A stretch of 64,000 bases of DNA from Paracoccus sp. S1E-3 (GTDB lineage Bacteria > Pseudomonadota > Alphaproteobacteria > Rhodobacterales > Rhodobacteraceae): NCBI RefSeq assembly GCF_013868135.1, contig NZ_JACEMU010000007.1, positions 1 to 64,000 of the forward strand. The letters are read 5' to 3'. This document shows positions 1-8,238 of this stretch, one piece after another; position 1 is the first letter of the stretch, and each line of letters begins with the position of its first letter. The notes below the pieces were generated by a model. It saw only the letters and a program-made list of their open reading frames with translations. It was not told the origin of the DNA and did no database searches. A program made the translations under genes and the position numbers.

Positions 1-13
1 AAGGAGAATCCAG

Positions 14-1144
14 ATGAGAACCCGCGCCGCAGTCGCCCTGGAGCCCGGCAAGCCGCTGACCGTCATGGAGGTGAACCTCGAGGGCCCGAAGAAGGGCGAG
101 GTTCTGGTCGAGATCAAGGCGACGGGCATCTGCCACACCGATGAATTCACCCTGTCCGGCGCCGATCCCGAGGGCATCTTCCCCTCGATCCTCGGGCATG
201 AGGGCGCGGGCGTGGTGCTGGAGGTGGGCGAGGGCGTCACCTCGCTGAAGCCGGGCGATCACGTGATCCCGCTTTATACGCCCGAATGCCGGCAATGCCC
301 GTCCTGCCTGTCGCGCAAGACCAACCTGTGCACGGCGATCCGGTCGACCCAGGGCCAGGGGCTGATGCCCGACGGCACGACGCGGTTCTCGATGCTGGAT
401 GGCACGCCGATCTATCACTACATGGGCTGCTCGACCTTCGCCAACCACACGGTGATGCCGGAAATCGCGCTGGCCAAGGTGCGCGACGACGCGCCTTTCG
501 ACAAGATCTTCTATATCGGCTGCGGCGTCACCACCGGCATTGGGGCGGTCATCAACACCGCCAAGGTCGAGATCGGCGCCAAGGCGGTGGTCTTCGGTCT
601 GGGCGGCATCGGGCTGAACGTCATTCAAGGGCTGAAGATGGCCGGGGCCGACATGATCATCGGCGTGGACCTGAACAACGACAAGAAGGAATGGGGCGAG
701 CGTTTCGGCATGACCCATTTCATCAATCCCAAGGAAATCGAGGGCTCGGTCGTGCAGGCGATCGTCGATCTGACCAAGACGCCCTTCGACCAGATCGGTG
801 GCGCGGATTACAGCTTCGACTGCACCGGCAACGTGAAGGTGATGCGCGACGCGCTGGAATGCACCCATCGCGGCTGGGGGGTCTCGGTGGTGATCGGTGT
901 GGCGCCGGCGGGGGCCGAGATCAGCACCCGGCCGTTCCAGCTGGTCACCGGCCGGGTGTGGAAAGGCACCGCCTTCGGCGGCGCGCGCGGCCGCACCGAT
1001 GTGCCGACGCTGGTCGACTGGTATATGGACCACAAGATCGAGATCGACCCGATGATCACCCACACGCTGAAGCTGGAAGACATCAACAAGGGCTTCGACC
1101 TGATGCATTCGGGCGAATCCATCCGCTCGGTGGTGGTGTATTGA
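14..1144 (+). CDS. flhA: S-(hydroxymethyl)glutathione dehydrogenase (class III alcohol dehydrogenase)
   Basis: Cytoplasmic zinc enzyme that oxidises S-hydroxymethylglutathione, formed from formaldehyde and glutathione, to S-formylglutathione with NAD+. The 376-residue length is standard for class III ADH. Catalytic zinc ligands are visible at Cys40-His41 and in the GHEGAG motif (His62-Glu63). The structural zinc loop supplies Cys92, Cys95, Cys98 and Cys106, and a Rossmann GLGGIG motif lies near residues 195-200. AAGGAG at positions 1-6 sits 7 nt before the ATG. The stop overlaps the next ATG by 1 nt (TGATG), so it is coupled to the GNAT gene, and S-formylglutathione hydrolase follows, which completes the pathway to formate. 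flhA is the Paracoccus name; adhC or frmA elsewhere. Family assignment is secure. Confidence 0.97.
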   Translation: MRTRAAVALEPGKPLTVMEVNLEGPKKGEVLVEIKATGICHTDEFTLSGADPEGIFPSILGHEGAGVVLEVGEGVTSLKPGDHVIPLYTPECRQCPSCLSRKTNLCTAIRSTQGQGLMPDGTTRFSMLDGTPIYHYMGCSTFANHTVMPEIALAKVRDDAPFDKIFYIGCGVTTGIGAVINTAKVEIGAKAVVFGLGGIGLNVIQGLKMAGADMIIGVDLNNDKKEWGERFGMTHFINPKEIEGSVVQAIVDLTKTPFDQIGGADYSFDCTGNVKVMRDALECTHRGWGVSVVIGVAPAGAEISTRPFQLVTGRVWKGTAFGGARGRTDVPTLVDWYMDHKIEIDPMITHTLKLEDINKGFDLMHSGESIRSVVVY

Positions 1145-1677
1145 TGGCGGCTGACGCGAAGCCTGCGTCCGTGCGCATCCGTCCTGCCGAATCGCGCGAT
1201 CACGACGCGATATGGTCCATTCTGGAGCCCGTCTACCGCGCCGGCGAGACCTATGCCGTCGATCGCGACATCACCCGCGAGGCGGCGCTCGCCGACTGGT
1301 TTGCCGCGCCTTTCAGCAGCTTCGTGGCCGAGCTCGAAGACCGGGTTCTGGGGGTCAGCCATGTCGGCGCGAACCGGCCCGGCGGCGGCAACCATATTGC
1401 CAATGCCAGTTTCGCGACCCTGCCGGCCGCGCGCGGGCAGGGGGTGGCGGGGGCACTGATCGGCCATGCCAAGGCCTGGGCGCGCGAGCAGGGCTTTCGC
1501 GGCATGCAGTTCAATTTCGTGGTCGCGACCAATGACGACGCCGTGCATTCATGGAAGAAGGCCGGGTTCGCGGTGGTCGGCCGCCTGCCCGGCGTGTTCC
1601 TTCATCCCACGCACGGCTATGTCGACGCGCTGGTGATGTATCACGACCTGACCAAAGGAGATATCAATGAGCCTTGA
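1144..1677 (+). CDS. GNAT family N-acetyltransferase
   Basis: 177-residue acyl-CoA-dependent N-acetyltransferase; the acceptor cannot be told from sequence. The start is the ATG that overlaps the flhA stop. The longer upstream open frame is a shadow of flhA. The GNAT core is visible: an N-terminal beta strand with RIRPAESRDHDAIW, the acetyl-CoA pyrophosphate loop ARGQGVAGALIGHA around residues 97-110, and the C-terminal NDDAVHSWKKAGFAVVGR segment typical of the family. It lies between the two enzymes of formaldehyde oxidation and overlaps fghA by 11 nt, so the three genes are probably co-translated. A direct role in formaldehyde metabolism is not established; detoxification of an amine or adduct is only a guess. 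Confidence 0.88.
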   Translation: MAADAKPASVRIRPAESRDHDAIWSILEPVYRAGETYAVDRDITREAALADWFAAPFSSFVAELEDRVLGVSHVGANRPGGGNHIANASFATLPAARGQGVAGALIGHAKAWAREQGFRGMQFNFVVATNDDAVHSWKKAGFAVVGRLPGVFLHPTHGYVDALVMYHDLTKGDINEP

Positions 1678-2506
1678 AACCCTCAGTCAGAACCGCAGCT
1701 TCGGCGGTATGCAGGGCGTCTATCGTCACGCCTCGGATGCGACGGGCACCGACATGACCTTCGCGCTCTATCTGCCGCCGGCGGCGGAAAAGGGGCCGGT
1801 GCCGGTGCTGTGGTATCTGTCGGGGCTGACCTGCACCCATGAAAACGCGATGACCAAATCGGGCGCGCAGGAACATGCCGCGCGAGAAGGGATCGCGCTG
1901 ATCTTTCCCGACACCTCGCCGCGTGGCGAGGGCGTGGCCGACGATCCGGCCTATGATCTGGGGCAGGGGGCCGGCTTCTATGTCGATGCGACCGAAAGTC
2001 CATGGGCGCCGCATTTCCGCATGTGGGACTACATAACCCGCGACCTGCCCGGGGTGGTCTTTGACGCCTTCCCGCTGAACCGGGACGCGCAAGGCATCAC
2101 CGGCCATTCGATGGGCGGCCATGGTGCGCTGACCATCGCCATGACCATCCCCGAGACCTATCGCAGCCTTTCGGCCTTCGCGCCCATCGCCAACCCGAGC
2201 GAATCCGACTGGGGCCGCAAGCAACTCGGCGCCTATCTCGGGTCGGACCCGGAAAAATGGGCGCCCCATGATGCGACCCTTCTGATGCGCGACAGGGGGT
2301 ATCCGGGCGAGGTGCTGATCGATCAGGGCACGTCCGACCAATTTCTCGATCTGCTGCGCCCCGAGGCGCTGTCGGCGGCAATGGCGGCGCGGCGCCAGCC
2401 TTCGGTGATGCGGATGCAGCCCGGCTACGATCACAGCTATTTCTTCATCCAGACCTTCATGGGCGATCACATCCGCTGGCATGCCGAGCGGTTGCATCAG
2501 GTCTGA
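1667..2506 (+). CDS. fghA: S-formylglutathione hydrolase
   Basis: Cytoplasmic serine esterase (esterase D family, alpha/beta hydrolase) that hydrolyses S-formylglutathione to formate and glutathione, the step after flhA. The 279-residue length is normal. The nucleophile elbow GHSMGG places the catalytic Ser at residue 148, LSGLTCTHEN near residue 51 is the family's oxyanion-side signature, and YDHSYFFIQTF near the C-terminus carries the catalytic His. A strong Shine-Dalgarno (AAGGAG, 1655-1660) lies inside the end of the GNAT gene, 6 nt before the ATG. The gene is last in the three-gene unit; stem-loops follow before the TRAP genes. Confidence 0.97.
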   Translation: MSLETLSQNRSFGGMQGVYRHASDATGTDMTFALYLPPAAEKGPVPVLWYLSGLTCTHENAMTKSGAQEHAAREGIALIFPDTSPRGEGVADDPAYDLGQGAGFYVDATESPWAPHFRMWDYITRDLPGVVFDAFPLNRDAQGITGHSMGGHGALTIAMTIPETYRSLSAFAPIANPSESDWGRKQLGAYLGSDPEKWAPHDATLLMRDRGYPGEVLIDQGTSDQFLDLLRPEALSAAMAARRQPSVMRMQPGYDHSYFFIQTFMGDHIRWHAERLHQV

Positions 2507-2525
2507 CCTGTCGGGAAATACGCCT

Positions 2526-2533
2526 TGTATACA
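2526..2533. promoter_or_regulatory. Palindrome TGTATACA, possible GntR-family operator upstream of dctP
   Basis: TGTATACA is a perfect 8-bp palindrome, extended imperfectly by CGCC on the left and GGCG on the right. Operators of FadR/VanR-type GntR repressors often have TNGTATAC-like cores, and TRAP transporter operons are often under GntR control. No gntR gene is in the window, so the assignment is inference. The element lies 92 nt before the dctP start and 19 nt after the fghA stop. Confidence 0.3.
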
Positions 2534-2545
2534 GGCGCCGCTTCG

Positions 2546-2592
2546 GTCCATCTTCCGTGTCGGATGGACGGGCCGGAACGCAGATCCGGCCC
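2546..2592 (+). terminator. Two consecutive stem-loops between fghA and dctP
   Basis: The first stem pairs GTCCATC (2546-2552) with GATGGAC (2563-2569). The second pairs GGGCCGGA (2570-2577) with TCCGGCCC (2585-2592) around a 7-nt loop. Neither is followed by a T-run. They may terminate the fghA message weakly or form a structured leader for the dctPQM message. Confidence 0.4.
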
Positions 2593-2617
2593 GCCAAGCG
2601 GATCAAGGGAGGAAAAC

Positions 2618-3613
2618 ATGACCATCACCCGCATCAGCCTTGCAGCACTCGCGGCGTCGGCCATCATGGCGATCGCGGCGCAGGCGGAAACGCTGCGCCT
2701 GTCCCACAACGTCGGCGACACCACGACATGGCAGCAGGGGGCCGAGAAATTCGGCGAGCTTCTGTCCGAAAAGACCGGCGGCGCTTACGATGTGCGCGTC
2801 TTTCCGAATGCGCAGCTGTCGGGCGGCGACCAGATGAAACAGGCCGAGATGGTCGGCCGCGGGGCGCTGGATCTGGTGGTCACCTCGGCCATCAACGTGA
2901 CCCCGCTGGTGCCCGAAATGGCCGTGTTTTCGCTGCCCTACATGTATAGCGACTATGCGCAGGTCGATGCCACCACCCAAGGGCAGGCGGTCAAGCCGCT
3001 GGAGGCGATCCTCGATCAGAAGGGCATCAAGGTGCTGGCCTGGGGCGAAAACGGCTTTCGCGAGCTGACCAACAACAGCCGCCCGGTGAAATCGCCCGCC
3101 GACATGAAGGGCCTGAATATCCGCGTGGCCGGGCCGATGTATATCGATGTGATGAACGCGCTCGGCGCTAATCCGCAGCAGATGCAATGGTCGGAAACCC
3201 TGACCGCGCTTCAGCAGGGCGTGGTGGATGGTCAGGAAAACCCGATCGGCGCGGTGATCATCCCGCAGCAGGTCTATGAGATGCAGAAATATCTGACCAC
3301 CTGGCATTATTCCTATGACCCGCTGTTCCTGGGGATCTCAAAGGCGAAATGGGACAGCCTCGACGCCGAGACGCAGGCGAAATTCCAGGAAGCCGCAACC
3401 GAGGCGATGGCCTTCCAGCGCCAGATCAGCCGCGAGGGGACCGACAAGGGCGTGGCCTTCCTGAAGGAAAAGGGCATGGAGGTTTACGAACCCACGCCTG
3501 AAGAGCTGGCCGCCTTCCGCGAAGCGACCAAGCCCGCCTTCGACACCTGGGCCGCCAAGGTCGGGCCGGATCTGGTGAAATCCTTCCAGGACGCGGTGGC
3601 CTCGGCCCAGTAA
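2618..3613 (+). CDS. dctP: TRAP transporter solute-binding protein (DctP family)
   Basis: Periplasmic binding protein of a tripartite ATP-independent periplasmic transporter; it captures an organic acid for the DctQ/DctM permease. The ATG follows a very good Shine-Dalgarno (GGGAGG, 2608-2613). The open frame extends further upstream, but this start gives a proper signal peptide (hydrophobic LAALAASAIMAIAAQA, mature N-terminus near residue 24). The product has 331 residues, the usual DctP size, with the family hallmark NIRVAGPMYIDVMNALGANPQQM, in which Arg binds the ligand carboxylate, and VVDGQENPIGA. The substrate cannot be assigned. A GC stem-loop separates it from dctQ, a common way to keep binding protein in excess over permease. 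Confidence 0.93.
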   Translation: MTITRISLAALAASAIMAIAAQAETLRLSHNVGDTTTWQQGAEKFGELLSEKTGGAYDVRVFPNAQLSGGDQMKQAEMVGRGALDLVVTSAINVTPLVPEMAVFSLPYMYSDYAQVDATTQGQAVKPLEAILDQKGIKVLAWGENGFRELTNNSRPVKSPADMKGLNIRVAGPMYIDVMNALGANPQQMQWSETLTALQQGVVDGQENPIGAVIIPQQVYEMQKYLTTWHYSYDPLFLGISKAKWDSLDAETQAKFQEAATEAMAFQRQISREGTDKGVAFLKEKGMEVYEPTPEELAAFREATKPAFDTWAAKVGPDLVKSFQDAVASAQ

Positions 3614-3620
3614 TCGGCAG

Positions 3621-3640
3621 GGCGGGGCGCAGGCCCCGCC
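3621..3640 (+). promoter_or_regulatory. Intercistronic stem-loop after dctP
   Basis: GGCGGGGC (3621-3628) pairs perfectly with GCCCCGCC (3633-3640) around the loop GCAG. No T-run follows and dctQ starts 15 nt later. It fits an mRNA-stabilising or partially terminating hairpin that favours expression of the binding protein. Function is inferred from position. Confidence 0.5.
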
Positions 3641-3655
3641 ATCACGGGGAACGCC

Positions 3656-4141
3656 ATGCGCTTCATCTTCAACGAGGCCGAAAAGATCATCTGCGCGGTG
3701 ATCTTTCTGGGCATGACCGGCATCGGCTTTGCCAATGTCTGCGTGCGCTATCTGACCCATTACTCGCTGGCCTCGACCGAGGAACTGCTGACCAACGGCT
3801 TTCTGTTGCTGACCGTGTTCGGCGCCGCCATCGCCGCGCGCCGGGGCGAGCATCTGGCAGTCACCCTGCTGGCCGACCGGCTGCCCCGCCCGCTGCGGCG
3901 CGCCGTGTTCCTGCTGGCGGTGGCGCTGTCGGTGCTGCTGCTGGCGATGTCGGCCTGGTTTTCGTGGCAGGCGCTGGTGAACCTGTGGGGCAATGGCATG
4001 AAGTCCTATGCCCTGCAAATCCCGGCCTGGTATTATCAGGCCGCCGTTCCCTTCGGTTTCGCGCTGATCATCCTGCGCTATCTGCAATATGCCGACGACG
4101 TGCTGCGGGGGCACGCGCCCCACGAGGTCCCCGATGTTTGA
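3656..4141 (+). CDS. dctQ: TRAP transporter small permease (DctQ family)
   Basis: Inner-membrane small subunit of the TRAP transporter, 161 residues with four predicted hydrophobic segments (about residues 8-28, 42-62, 82-104 and 127-147). The Glu-rich TEELLTNGFLLLTVFGAAIAARRGEHL segment is typical of DctQ proteins. It acts with the DctM protein encoded next. Its end overlaps dctM by 8 nt, which implies translational coupling. Family assignment rests on topology, motif and neighbours. Confidence 0.92.
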   Translation: MRFIFNEAEKIICAVIFLGMTGIGFANVCVRYLTHYSLASTEELLTNGFLLLTVFGAAIAARRGEHLAVTLLADRLPRPLRRAVFLLAVALSVLLLAMSAWFSWQALVNLWGNGMKSYALQIPAWYYQAAVPFGFALIILRYLQYADDVLRGHAPHEVPDV

Positions 4142-5462
4142 GGCGCTGTCCCAGATCCCCGCCGGGACGCAGATGATCCTTGCCTTCTTCCTGCTGATGG
4201 CGATCGGGATGCCGGTGGCTTTCGCGCTGGGGCTGTCGGCGCTTTATGCGATGTGGGTGATCGGCTTCGGCTTCGATCTGGCCGGCGATCTCATCGCGGC
4301 GGGCATCGCCAAATATTCGCTGCTGGCGATCCCGTTCTTCATCCTCGCCGGATCGCTGATGGGATCGCTGGGCATCGCCGAGCGGATGATCCGCTTCTTC
4401 CGGGTGCTGATCGGCGACCTGCCGGGCGGCATGGGCGTGGTGGGCACTGTGGTCTGCCTGTTCTGGGGCGCGGTGTCGGGGTCCGGCCCGGCATCTGTCG
4501 CCGCCATCGGCCCGATGCTGATCCGCGCGATGGAGGAGGACGGCTATTCCCGCCCCTTCGCCGCCGGGCTGGTCAGCACGGGCGCGGCCTTTTCCATCGT
4601 CATCCCGCCCTCGATCGGGCTGGTGATCTATGGGGTGATCGCCGAGACCTCGATTTCGGATCTGTTCATCGCCGCGATCATTCCCGGCATTTTCATGGGG
4701 CTGATGATGCTGGCGGTGCTGCCTTTCGCGAAACGCGGGCAGGGGCGGGCGGCGCTGGATCGGCTCAGCCCCGATCCCCTTGCGGGGCTGCCTTACGGGG
4801 CGCGGCTGTGGCAGAGCTTCAAGGCCAGTTTCTGGGGGCTGATGACGCCCGCGGTGATTCTCGGCGGGATCTATTCGGGCATCTTCACCCCGACCGAGGC
4901 CGCATTGGTCGCCACCGTCTATGCGCTGCTGGTGGGCGGGCTGATCTATCGCACGCTGACCGTGCGGGGCCTGTATGAATCACTGGCCGATGCGGCGGCG
5001 TCTTCTGCCGTGGTGATGCTGGTCGTGGCCTATGCCAGCCTGTTCGGCTGGGTGGTCACGGTCGAGGATCTGGTCGGCAGCTATTCTGCCGCCCTGCTGG
5101 GCCTGTCCGATAATGGCGCGGTGATCCTGATCGTCATCATGCTGATCCTGCTGATCGCGGGCATGTTCATGGATGCGGTGACGGTGATGTTCATCTCGCT
5201 GCCGATCTTCATGCCGGTGGTGCACGAACTGGGCTGGAACCCGGTCTGGTTCGGGGTGCTGCTGATGGTCAACCTGGCGATCGGGCTGATCACCCCGCCG
5301 GTCGGCATCAACCTTTACGTCGCGGCGAATGTGACCCGGCTGTCGATCGAACGCGTCGCGCGCGGCGCGTTGCCGTTTCTGCTCGCCAGCCTCGTCGGGC
5401 TGGTGGTGGTCGCCATCTTCCCCGAGATGTCGCTGTGGCTGATGCGGAAGCTGGGCGGATAG
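4134..5462 (+). CDS. dctM: TRAP transporter large permease (DctM family)
   Basis: Inner-membrane ion-coupled transport subunit of the TRAP system, 442 residues and strongly hydrophobic throughout (about 12 segments). The start is the ATG inside the end of dctQ (MFEALSQIPAG); the frame is open upstream but that part reads dctQ out of frame. Typical DctM stretches are LLAIPFFILAGSLM, SGSGPASVAAIGPM, IPPSIGLVIYG and TPPVGINLYVAANV. Together with the two genes before it this completes a TRAP transporter. Substrate unknown; the formaldehyde genes just upstream do not by themselves indicate a C1 substrate. Confidence 0.94.
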   Translation: MFEALSQIPAGTQMILAFFLLMAIGMPVAFALGLSALYAMWVIGFGFDLAGDLIAAGIAKYSLLAIPFFILAGSLMGSLGIAERMIRFFRVLIGDLPGGMGVVGTVVCLFWGAVSGSGPASVAAIGPMLIRAMEEDGYSRPFAAGLVSTGAAFSIVIPPSIGLVIYGVIAETSISDLFIAAIIPGIFMGLMMLAVLPFAKRGQGRAALDRLSPDPLAGLPYGARLWQSFKASFWGLMTPAVILGGIYSGIFTPTEAALVATVYALLVGGLIYRTLTVRGLYESLADAAASSAVVMLVVAYASLFGWVVTVEDLVGSYSAALLGLSDNGAVILIVIMLILLIAGMFMDAVTVMFISLPIFMPVVHELGWNPVWFGVLLMVNLAIGLITPPVGINLYVAANVTRLSIERVARGALPFLLASLVGLVVVAIFPEMSLWLMRKLGG

Positions 5463-5552
5463 GCGAGGACAGGAAAGCCCGGACGGGGCGCGCGCAAGCG
5501 CCGGGCCGGCCATCCCGCCGCACTTGCCACGCCGGGCGATTTCGCGGTCGGG

Positions 5553-6446
5553 CTAATGCCCGGCATCCTCGGGCGGGAAACGGCGGATCATACCCTGTTC
5601 CGCCGCCTCCTGCAGCGTTGCGGGATCGAGGCAGAACATCCGTTCATAGATCGGCCGCAGCCCCGCGGCGCCGTCGGCTGCGTATGCGTTCCTGAGCAGC
5701 CGCGCGATCTGGCGCCGCTCGCGCCCCATCCGGGGCGTCTTCACGCTGCCATCGATTCTGCCGACATGTTTGCGGTGCCAACTGTCCAGCACTCGGCAGT
5801 CGTAATGCCGAAGCCACAGACCCGGCACCCTTACCGGGGCGAAGGGGCTGCGGCCGGCATGATTGTGCAGCGGCATCTCGGTCAATTCGGGGGTGCCATG
5901 GACGCGTGTGAAGGATTTGCCATGCGTGTGGCCCCAATAGCCCGCAACGCTCAGCCCGGCCAGATCGCCGAGCTTGCCGCCCCAGAAGGCGGCGCGGGCG
6001 TCCGCATCGCGGTCCTGCGTCTTGAACCAGGGGGTGGCGACGATGTCGGTCTCGCTTTCGGGCGGGCGATCATAGACGGCCTCGATCGGGGGGACCGAGA
6101 CCGAAAGGACCTGGTCGGGCAGCGCCGCCAACAGCGCGGATACCGGGGTTTCGGACCACAGATGCTCGTCGATGTCGCAGCTGAAGATCCAGTCCGCCGC
6201 CGAACGGGCGCGGGCCTGCGTGGCGTTCCATTTCTGCCGCAGCTCCAGCCCTTCGGGCCGTGCGCCGGCCCAGTAGGCCGGATTGCAGACCGTGATCTCG
6301 ACCGCATCATCGTCGAACAGGTGAACATCGGCGGGATCATCGTAATACAGGAAGATCCGCGACGCCCCCATGGCCTTGTAGCGGCGGATGAACAGGCTGA
6401 TGGCCTCGCGCGTGTCCTTGGCGGTCACCACCACATCCCAAGTCAT
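5553..6446 (-). CDS. Glycosyltransferase family 2-like protein (Glyco_tranf_2_4 type)
   Basis: 297-residue probable glycosyltransferase with a GT-A-like fold. The ATG at 6446 follows AAAGGGAAA; the open frame extends 18 nt further only to a TTG. Visible motifs are WDVVVTAKDTREAISLFIRRY at the N-terminus, the metal-binding CDIDEHL (a DxDE motif) near residue 108, and LRHYDCRVLDSWHRKHVGRI in the C-terminal half, which fits proteins that begin with a glycosyltransferase domain of the DUF4422/GT92-like group. No partner polysaccharide genes flank it; it sits alone between the TRAP and tct operons, facing the former tail-to-tail. The acceptor is unknown. Confidence 0.75.
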   Translation of the reverse strand: MTWDVVVTAKDTREAISLFIRRYKAMGASRIFLYYDDPADVHLFDDDAVEITVCNPAYWAGARPEGLELRQKWNATQARARSAADWIFSCDIDEHLWSETPVSALLAALPDQVLSVSVPPIEAVYDRPPESETDIVATPWFKTQDRDADARAAFWGGKLGDLAGLSVAGYWGHTHGKSFTRVHGTPELTEMPLHNHAGRSPFAPVRVPGLWLRHYDCRVLDSWHRKHVGRIDGSVKTPRMGRERRQIARLLRNAYAADGAAGLRPIYERMFCLDPATLQEAAEQGMIRRFPPEDAGH

Positions 6447-6552
6447 CTTGGCTTTCCCTTTCAATTGGTCCGCGCAGGGGTCGCCGATCTCTGCCGCGAA
6501 TTGCCCGCGGGTTCAACCGCATATGCTGCGGGGGTGAAATCGCGCAATCGCG

Positions 6553-6581
6553 TTGACCGAATCGCCGCGCCCCTCTACTCG
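6553..6581 (+). promoter_or_regulatory. Promoter of tctCBA
   Basis: TTGACC (6553-6558) and TACTCG (6576-6581) are separated by exactly 17 nt, a good sigma-70 geometry. The same -35 (TTGACC), the same spacer start (GAATCGC) and the same spacing recur at 9732-9760 upstream of the next operon. An operator palindrome follows immediately. Confidence 0.65.
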
Positions 6582-6582
6582 G

Positions 6583-6596
6583 TTGGACCGGTCCAA
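6583..6596. promoter_or_regulatory. LacI-type operator, copy 1
   Basis: TTGGACCGGTCCAA is a perfect 14-bp palindrome with the central CG typical of LacI/GalR-family operators. It begins 2 nt after the -10 element and so covers the likely transcription start, a position where a bound repressor would block initiation. A second copy with one mismatch is at 9762-9775. The LacI gene at 24286 is the obvious candidate to bind it. Confidence 0.7.
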
Positions 6597-6619
6597 ATGA
6601 CGGTCAGGGAGGAACAGGG

Positions 6620-7639
6620 ATGAAGCGGGATTTGATCGGGGTCAGCAACAGCGCCAGCGGTGGATTGGCCTTCACGCGCCGTGCGGCGCTTGCCGCGGCC
6701 GCCGCTTTCGCCCTTGCCGCCCCCGCATTCGCGCAGGATTGGCCGACCGGGCCGGTCCATGTCTATGTTGGCTTTCCGGCGGGCTCCTCGCCCGATCTGC
6801 TGGCACGCATCATCACCGAGCCGTTGTCGCAGAAGCTGGGCCAGCCGGTCGTGGTCGAAAACAAGCCCGGCGCGGGCGGGGTGATCGGCGTCCAGCAGAT
6901 GCTGGCGGCAGGCCCGGACGGCCACGCTTTCGGCACCACCATCAACGGCCCGCTGACCACCGCCGGACGGCTGATGCCCGATCTCGGCTATGATGTCGCC
7001 AAGGACATTCAGCCGGTGGCGCTGATCGCGACCTCGCCGCTGGTGCTGGCGGTGGCCGGCGATGCCGAGGCCACCGATCTGGCGGGCTTCATCGAACTGG
7101 CCAAGGCCGAGCCGGGCGCGCTCAGCTACGGATCGGTCGGGCAGGGATCGGGCGCGCATCTGACGGCCGAGCTGTTCAACGAAGCCGCCGGGATCGAGAT
7201 GCTGCATGTTCCTTTCACCGCCTATGCCGAGGTCACCACCTCGATCATCGGGCGCGAGATCGACGCCGGCTTCATGGCCCCCTCGGCGGCGCTGCCGCAT
7301 GTGGCCTCGGGCAAGCTGAAGATGCTGGGCGTGACCTCGGCCGAACCTTTCGCCCAGATCCCCGATGTGCCAGTGATCGCCGGGAACGCCGGGATGCCCG
7401 CCGATTTCCAGGCCGAGCTGTGGAACGCCTTCATCGCCCCCGCCGGCACCGATCCGAACGTGGTCGCGCGGCTGAACACCGAAATCAACGCCATCCTTGC
7501 CGATCCCGAGGTGCAGAAGAAACTGCTGGATATGGGCTGGCAGGCGGCAGGCGGCACGCCCGAGGATCTGGCCAAACGCATCACCGACGACACCCGGATG
7601 TGGGGCGCGGTGATCGACAAGGTCGGCACCGCCAAGTAA
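6620..7639 (+). CDS. tctC: Tripartite tricarboxylate transporter substrate-binding protein (TctC/Bug)
   Basis: Periplasmic binding protein of a TTT transporter, 339 residues. The N-terminus has a twin-arginine-like signal (FTRRAALAAAAAFALAAPAFA) ending near residue 39. Bug-family hallmarks are WPTGPVHVYVGFPAGSSPDLLAR, the GQPVVVENKPGAGG motif and LSYGSVGQGSGAHLTAEL. The start follows GGGAGGAACAGG. It is the first gene after the promoter and LacI-type operator, and tctB and tctA follow. TctC homologues bind diverse carboxylates, so the ligand cannot be read from sequence. Confidence 0.93.
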   Translation: MKRDLIGVSNSASGGLAFTRRAALAAAAAFALAAPAFAQDWPTGPVHVYVGFPAGSSPDLLARIITEPLSQKLGQPVVVENKPGAGGVIGVQQMLAAGPDGHAFGTTINGPLTTAGRLMPDLGYDVAKDIQPVALIATSPLVLAVAGDAEATDLAGFIELAKAEPGALSYGSVGQGSGAHLTAELFNEAAGIEMLHVPFTAYAEVTTSIIGREIDAGFMAPSAALPHVASGKLKMLGVTSAEPFAQIPDVPVIAGNAGMPADFQAELWNAFIAPAGTDPNVVARLNTEINAILADPEVQKKLLDMGWQAAGGTPEDLAKRITDDTRMWGAVIDKVGTAK

Positions 7640-7648
7640 GGCCGGGGG

Positions 7649-8095
7649 ATGCACAGGGATTGGGCGGATATCTGGGGCGGCGGCGTGCTGGCCCTGCTGG
7701 GTGCGGGCGTTGCCGTTCATGCCGGGCTGACCCTCGATTTCGGCACCCTGCGCGCCATGGGGCCGGGCTTCTTCCCGACCGTGCTGGGCGCGCTGCTGGC
7801 GGTCCTGGGCGCGGCGGTGGCGATCCCTGCATGGGGTCGCATGGCCGAAACGCCGCACATCGCCTGGGGCGACGCGGCGGCAGTGATCGCCGCAATTCTG
7901 ATCTTCGGCCTCGGCATGAATCGGCTGGGCATCCTTCTGGCCTGTTTCGCCGCCGTTCTGATCGCCAGCGTTCCGGCCCCGCACTCGGGCTGGCGCTGGC
8001 GCATCCTGCTGGCGGCCTGCGTCACCGGGCTGGTCTGGCTGGTCTTCATCGCCGGTCTGCGGATGACCATCCCCATCCTCCCGAGGTTGCCATGA
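7649..8095 (+). CDS. tctB: Tripartite tricarboxylate transporter small membrane subunit (TctB)
   Basis: 148-residue inner-membrane protein with four hydrophobic segments (about residues 8-26, 38-57, 74-105 counted as a pair, and 114-138). Like other TctB proteins it has the RAMGPGFFPTVLGALLAVLG stretch. It lies 9 nt after tctC. Its TGA overlaps by ATGA the start of a 48-codon open frame that fills the space to tctA. Function is inferred from topology and from lying between TctC and TctA. Confidence 0.9.
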   Translation: MHRDWADIWGGGVLALLGAGVAVHAGLTLDFGTLRAMGPGFFPTVLGALLAVLGAAVAIPAWGRMAETPHIAWGDAAAVIAAILIFGLGMNRLGILLACFAAVLIASVPAPHSGWRWRILLAACVTGLVWLVFIAGLRMTIPILPRLP

Positions 8096-8238
8096 CTCCC
8101 GCCAACCTTCGCCCCACCGCGCAAGCTGCCCTTCCAGCCGCGCCCCGTCACCGCGGCCGCTGGCGAAGGATCCGTATCGGCGCAGCCTTGCAATTGGCCG
8201 TCTGCGGCCAGCTTTCCACCTGCCGGAGCGTGCCATGA
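8092..8238 (+). CDS. Possible small protein coupled between tctB and tctA
   Basis: A 48-codon frame (starts MTPANLRPTAQAALPAAPRH, ends CRSVP) that begins in an ATGA overlap with the tctB stop and ends in an ATGA overlap with the tctA start. The product is rich in Arg and Ala, has two Cys and has no domain I recognise. Exact 4-nt overlaps at both ends are what translational coupling produces and make a chance frame less likely, but tctB and tctA are usually adjacent, so it could also be an untranslated spacer or a remnant. GAGG at 8085-8088 lies close to the start. Confidence 0.4.
   Translation: MTPANLRPTAQAALPAAPRHRGRWRRIRIGAALQLAVCGQLSTCRSVP

Noticed and set aside
286..1143. Open frame extending the GNAT gene upstream through flhA
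   Set aside because: It is an out-of-frame, Arg-rich shadow of flhA; the GNAT domain begins only at the ATG that overlaps the flhA stop.
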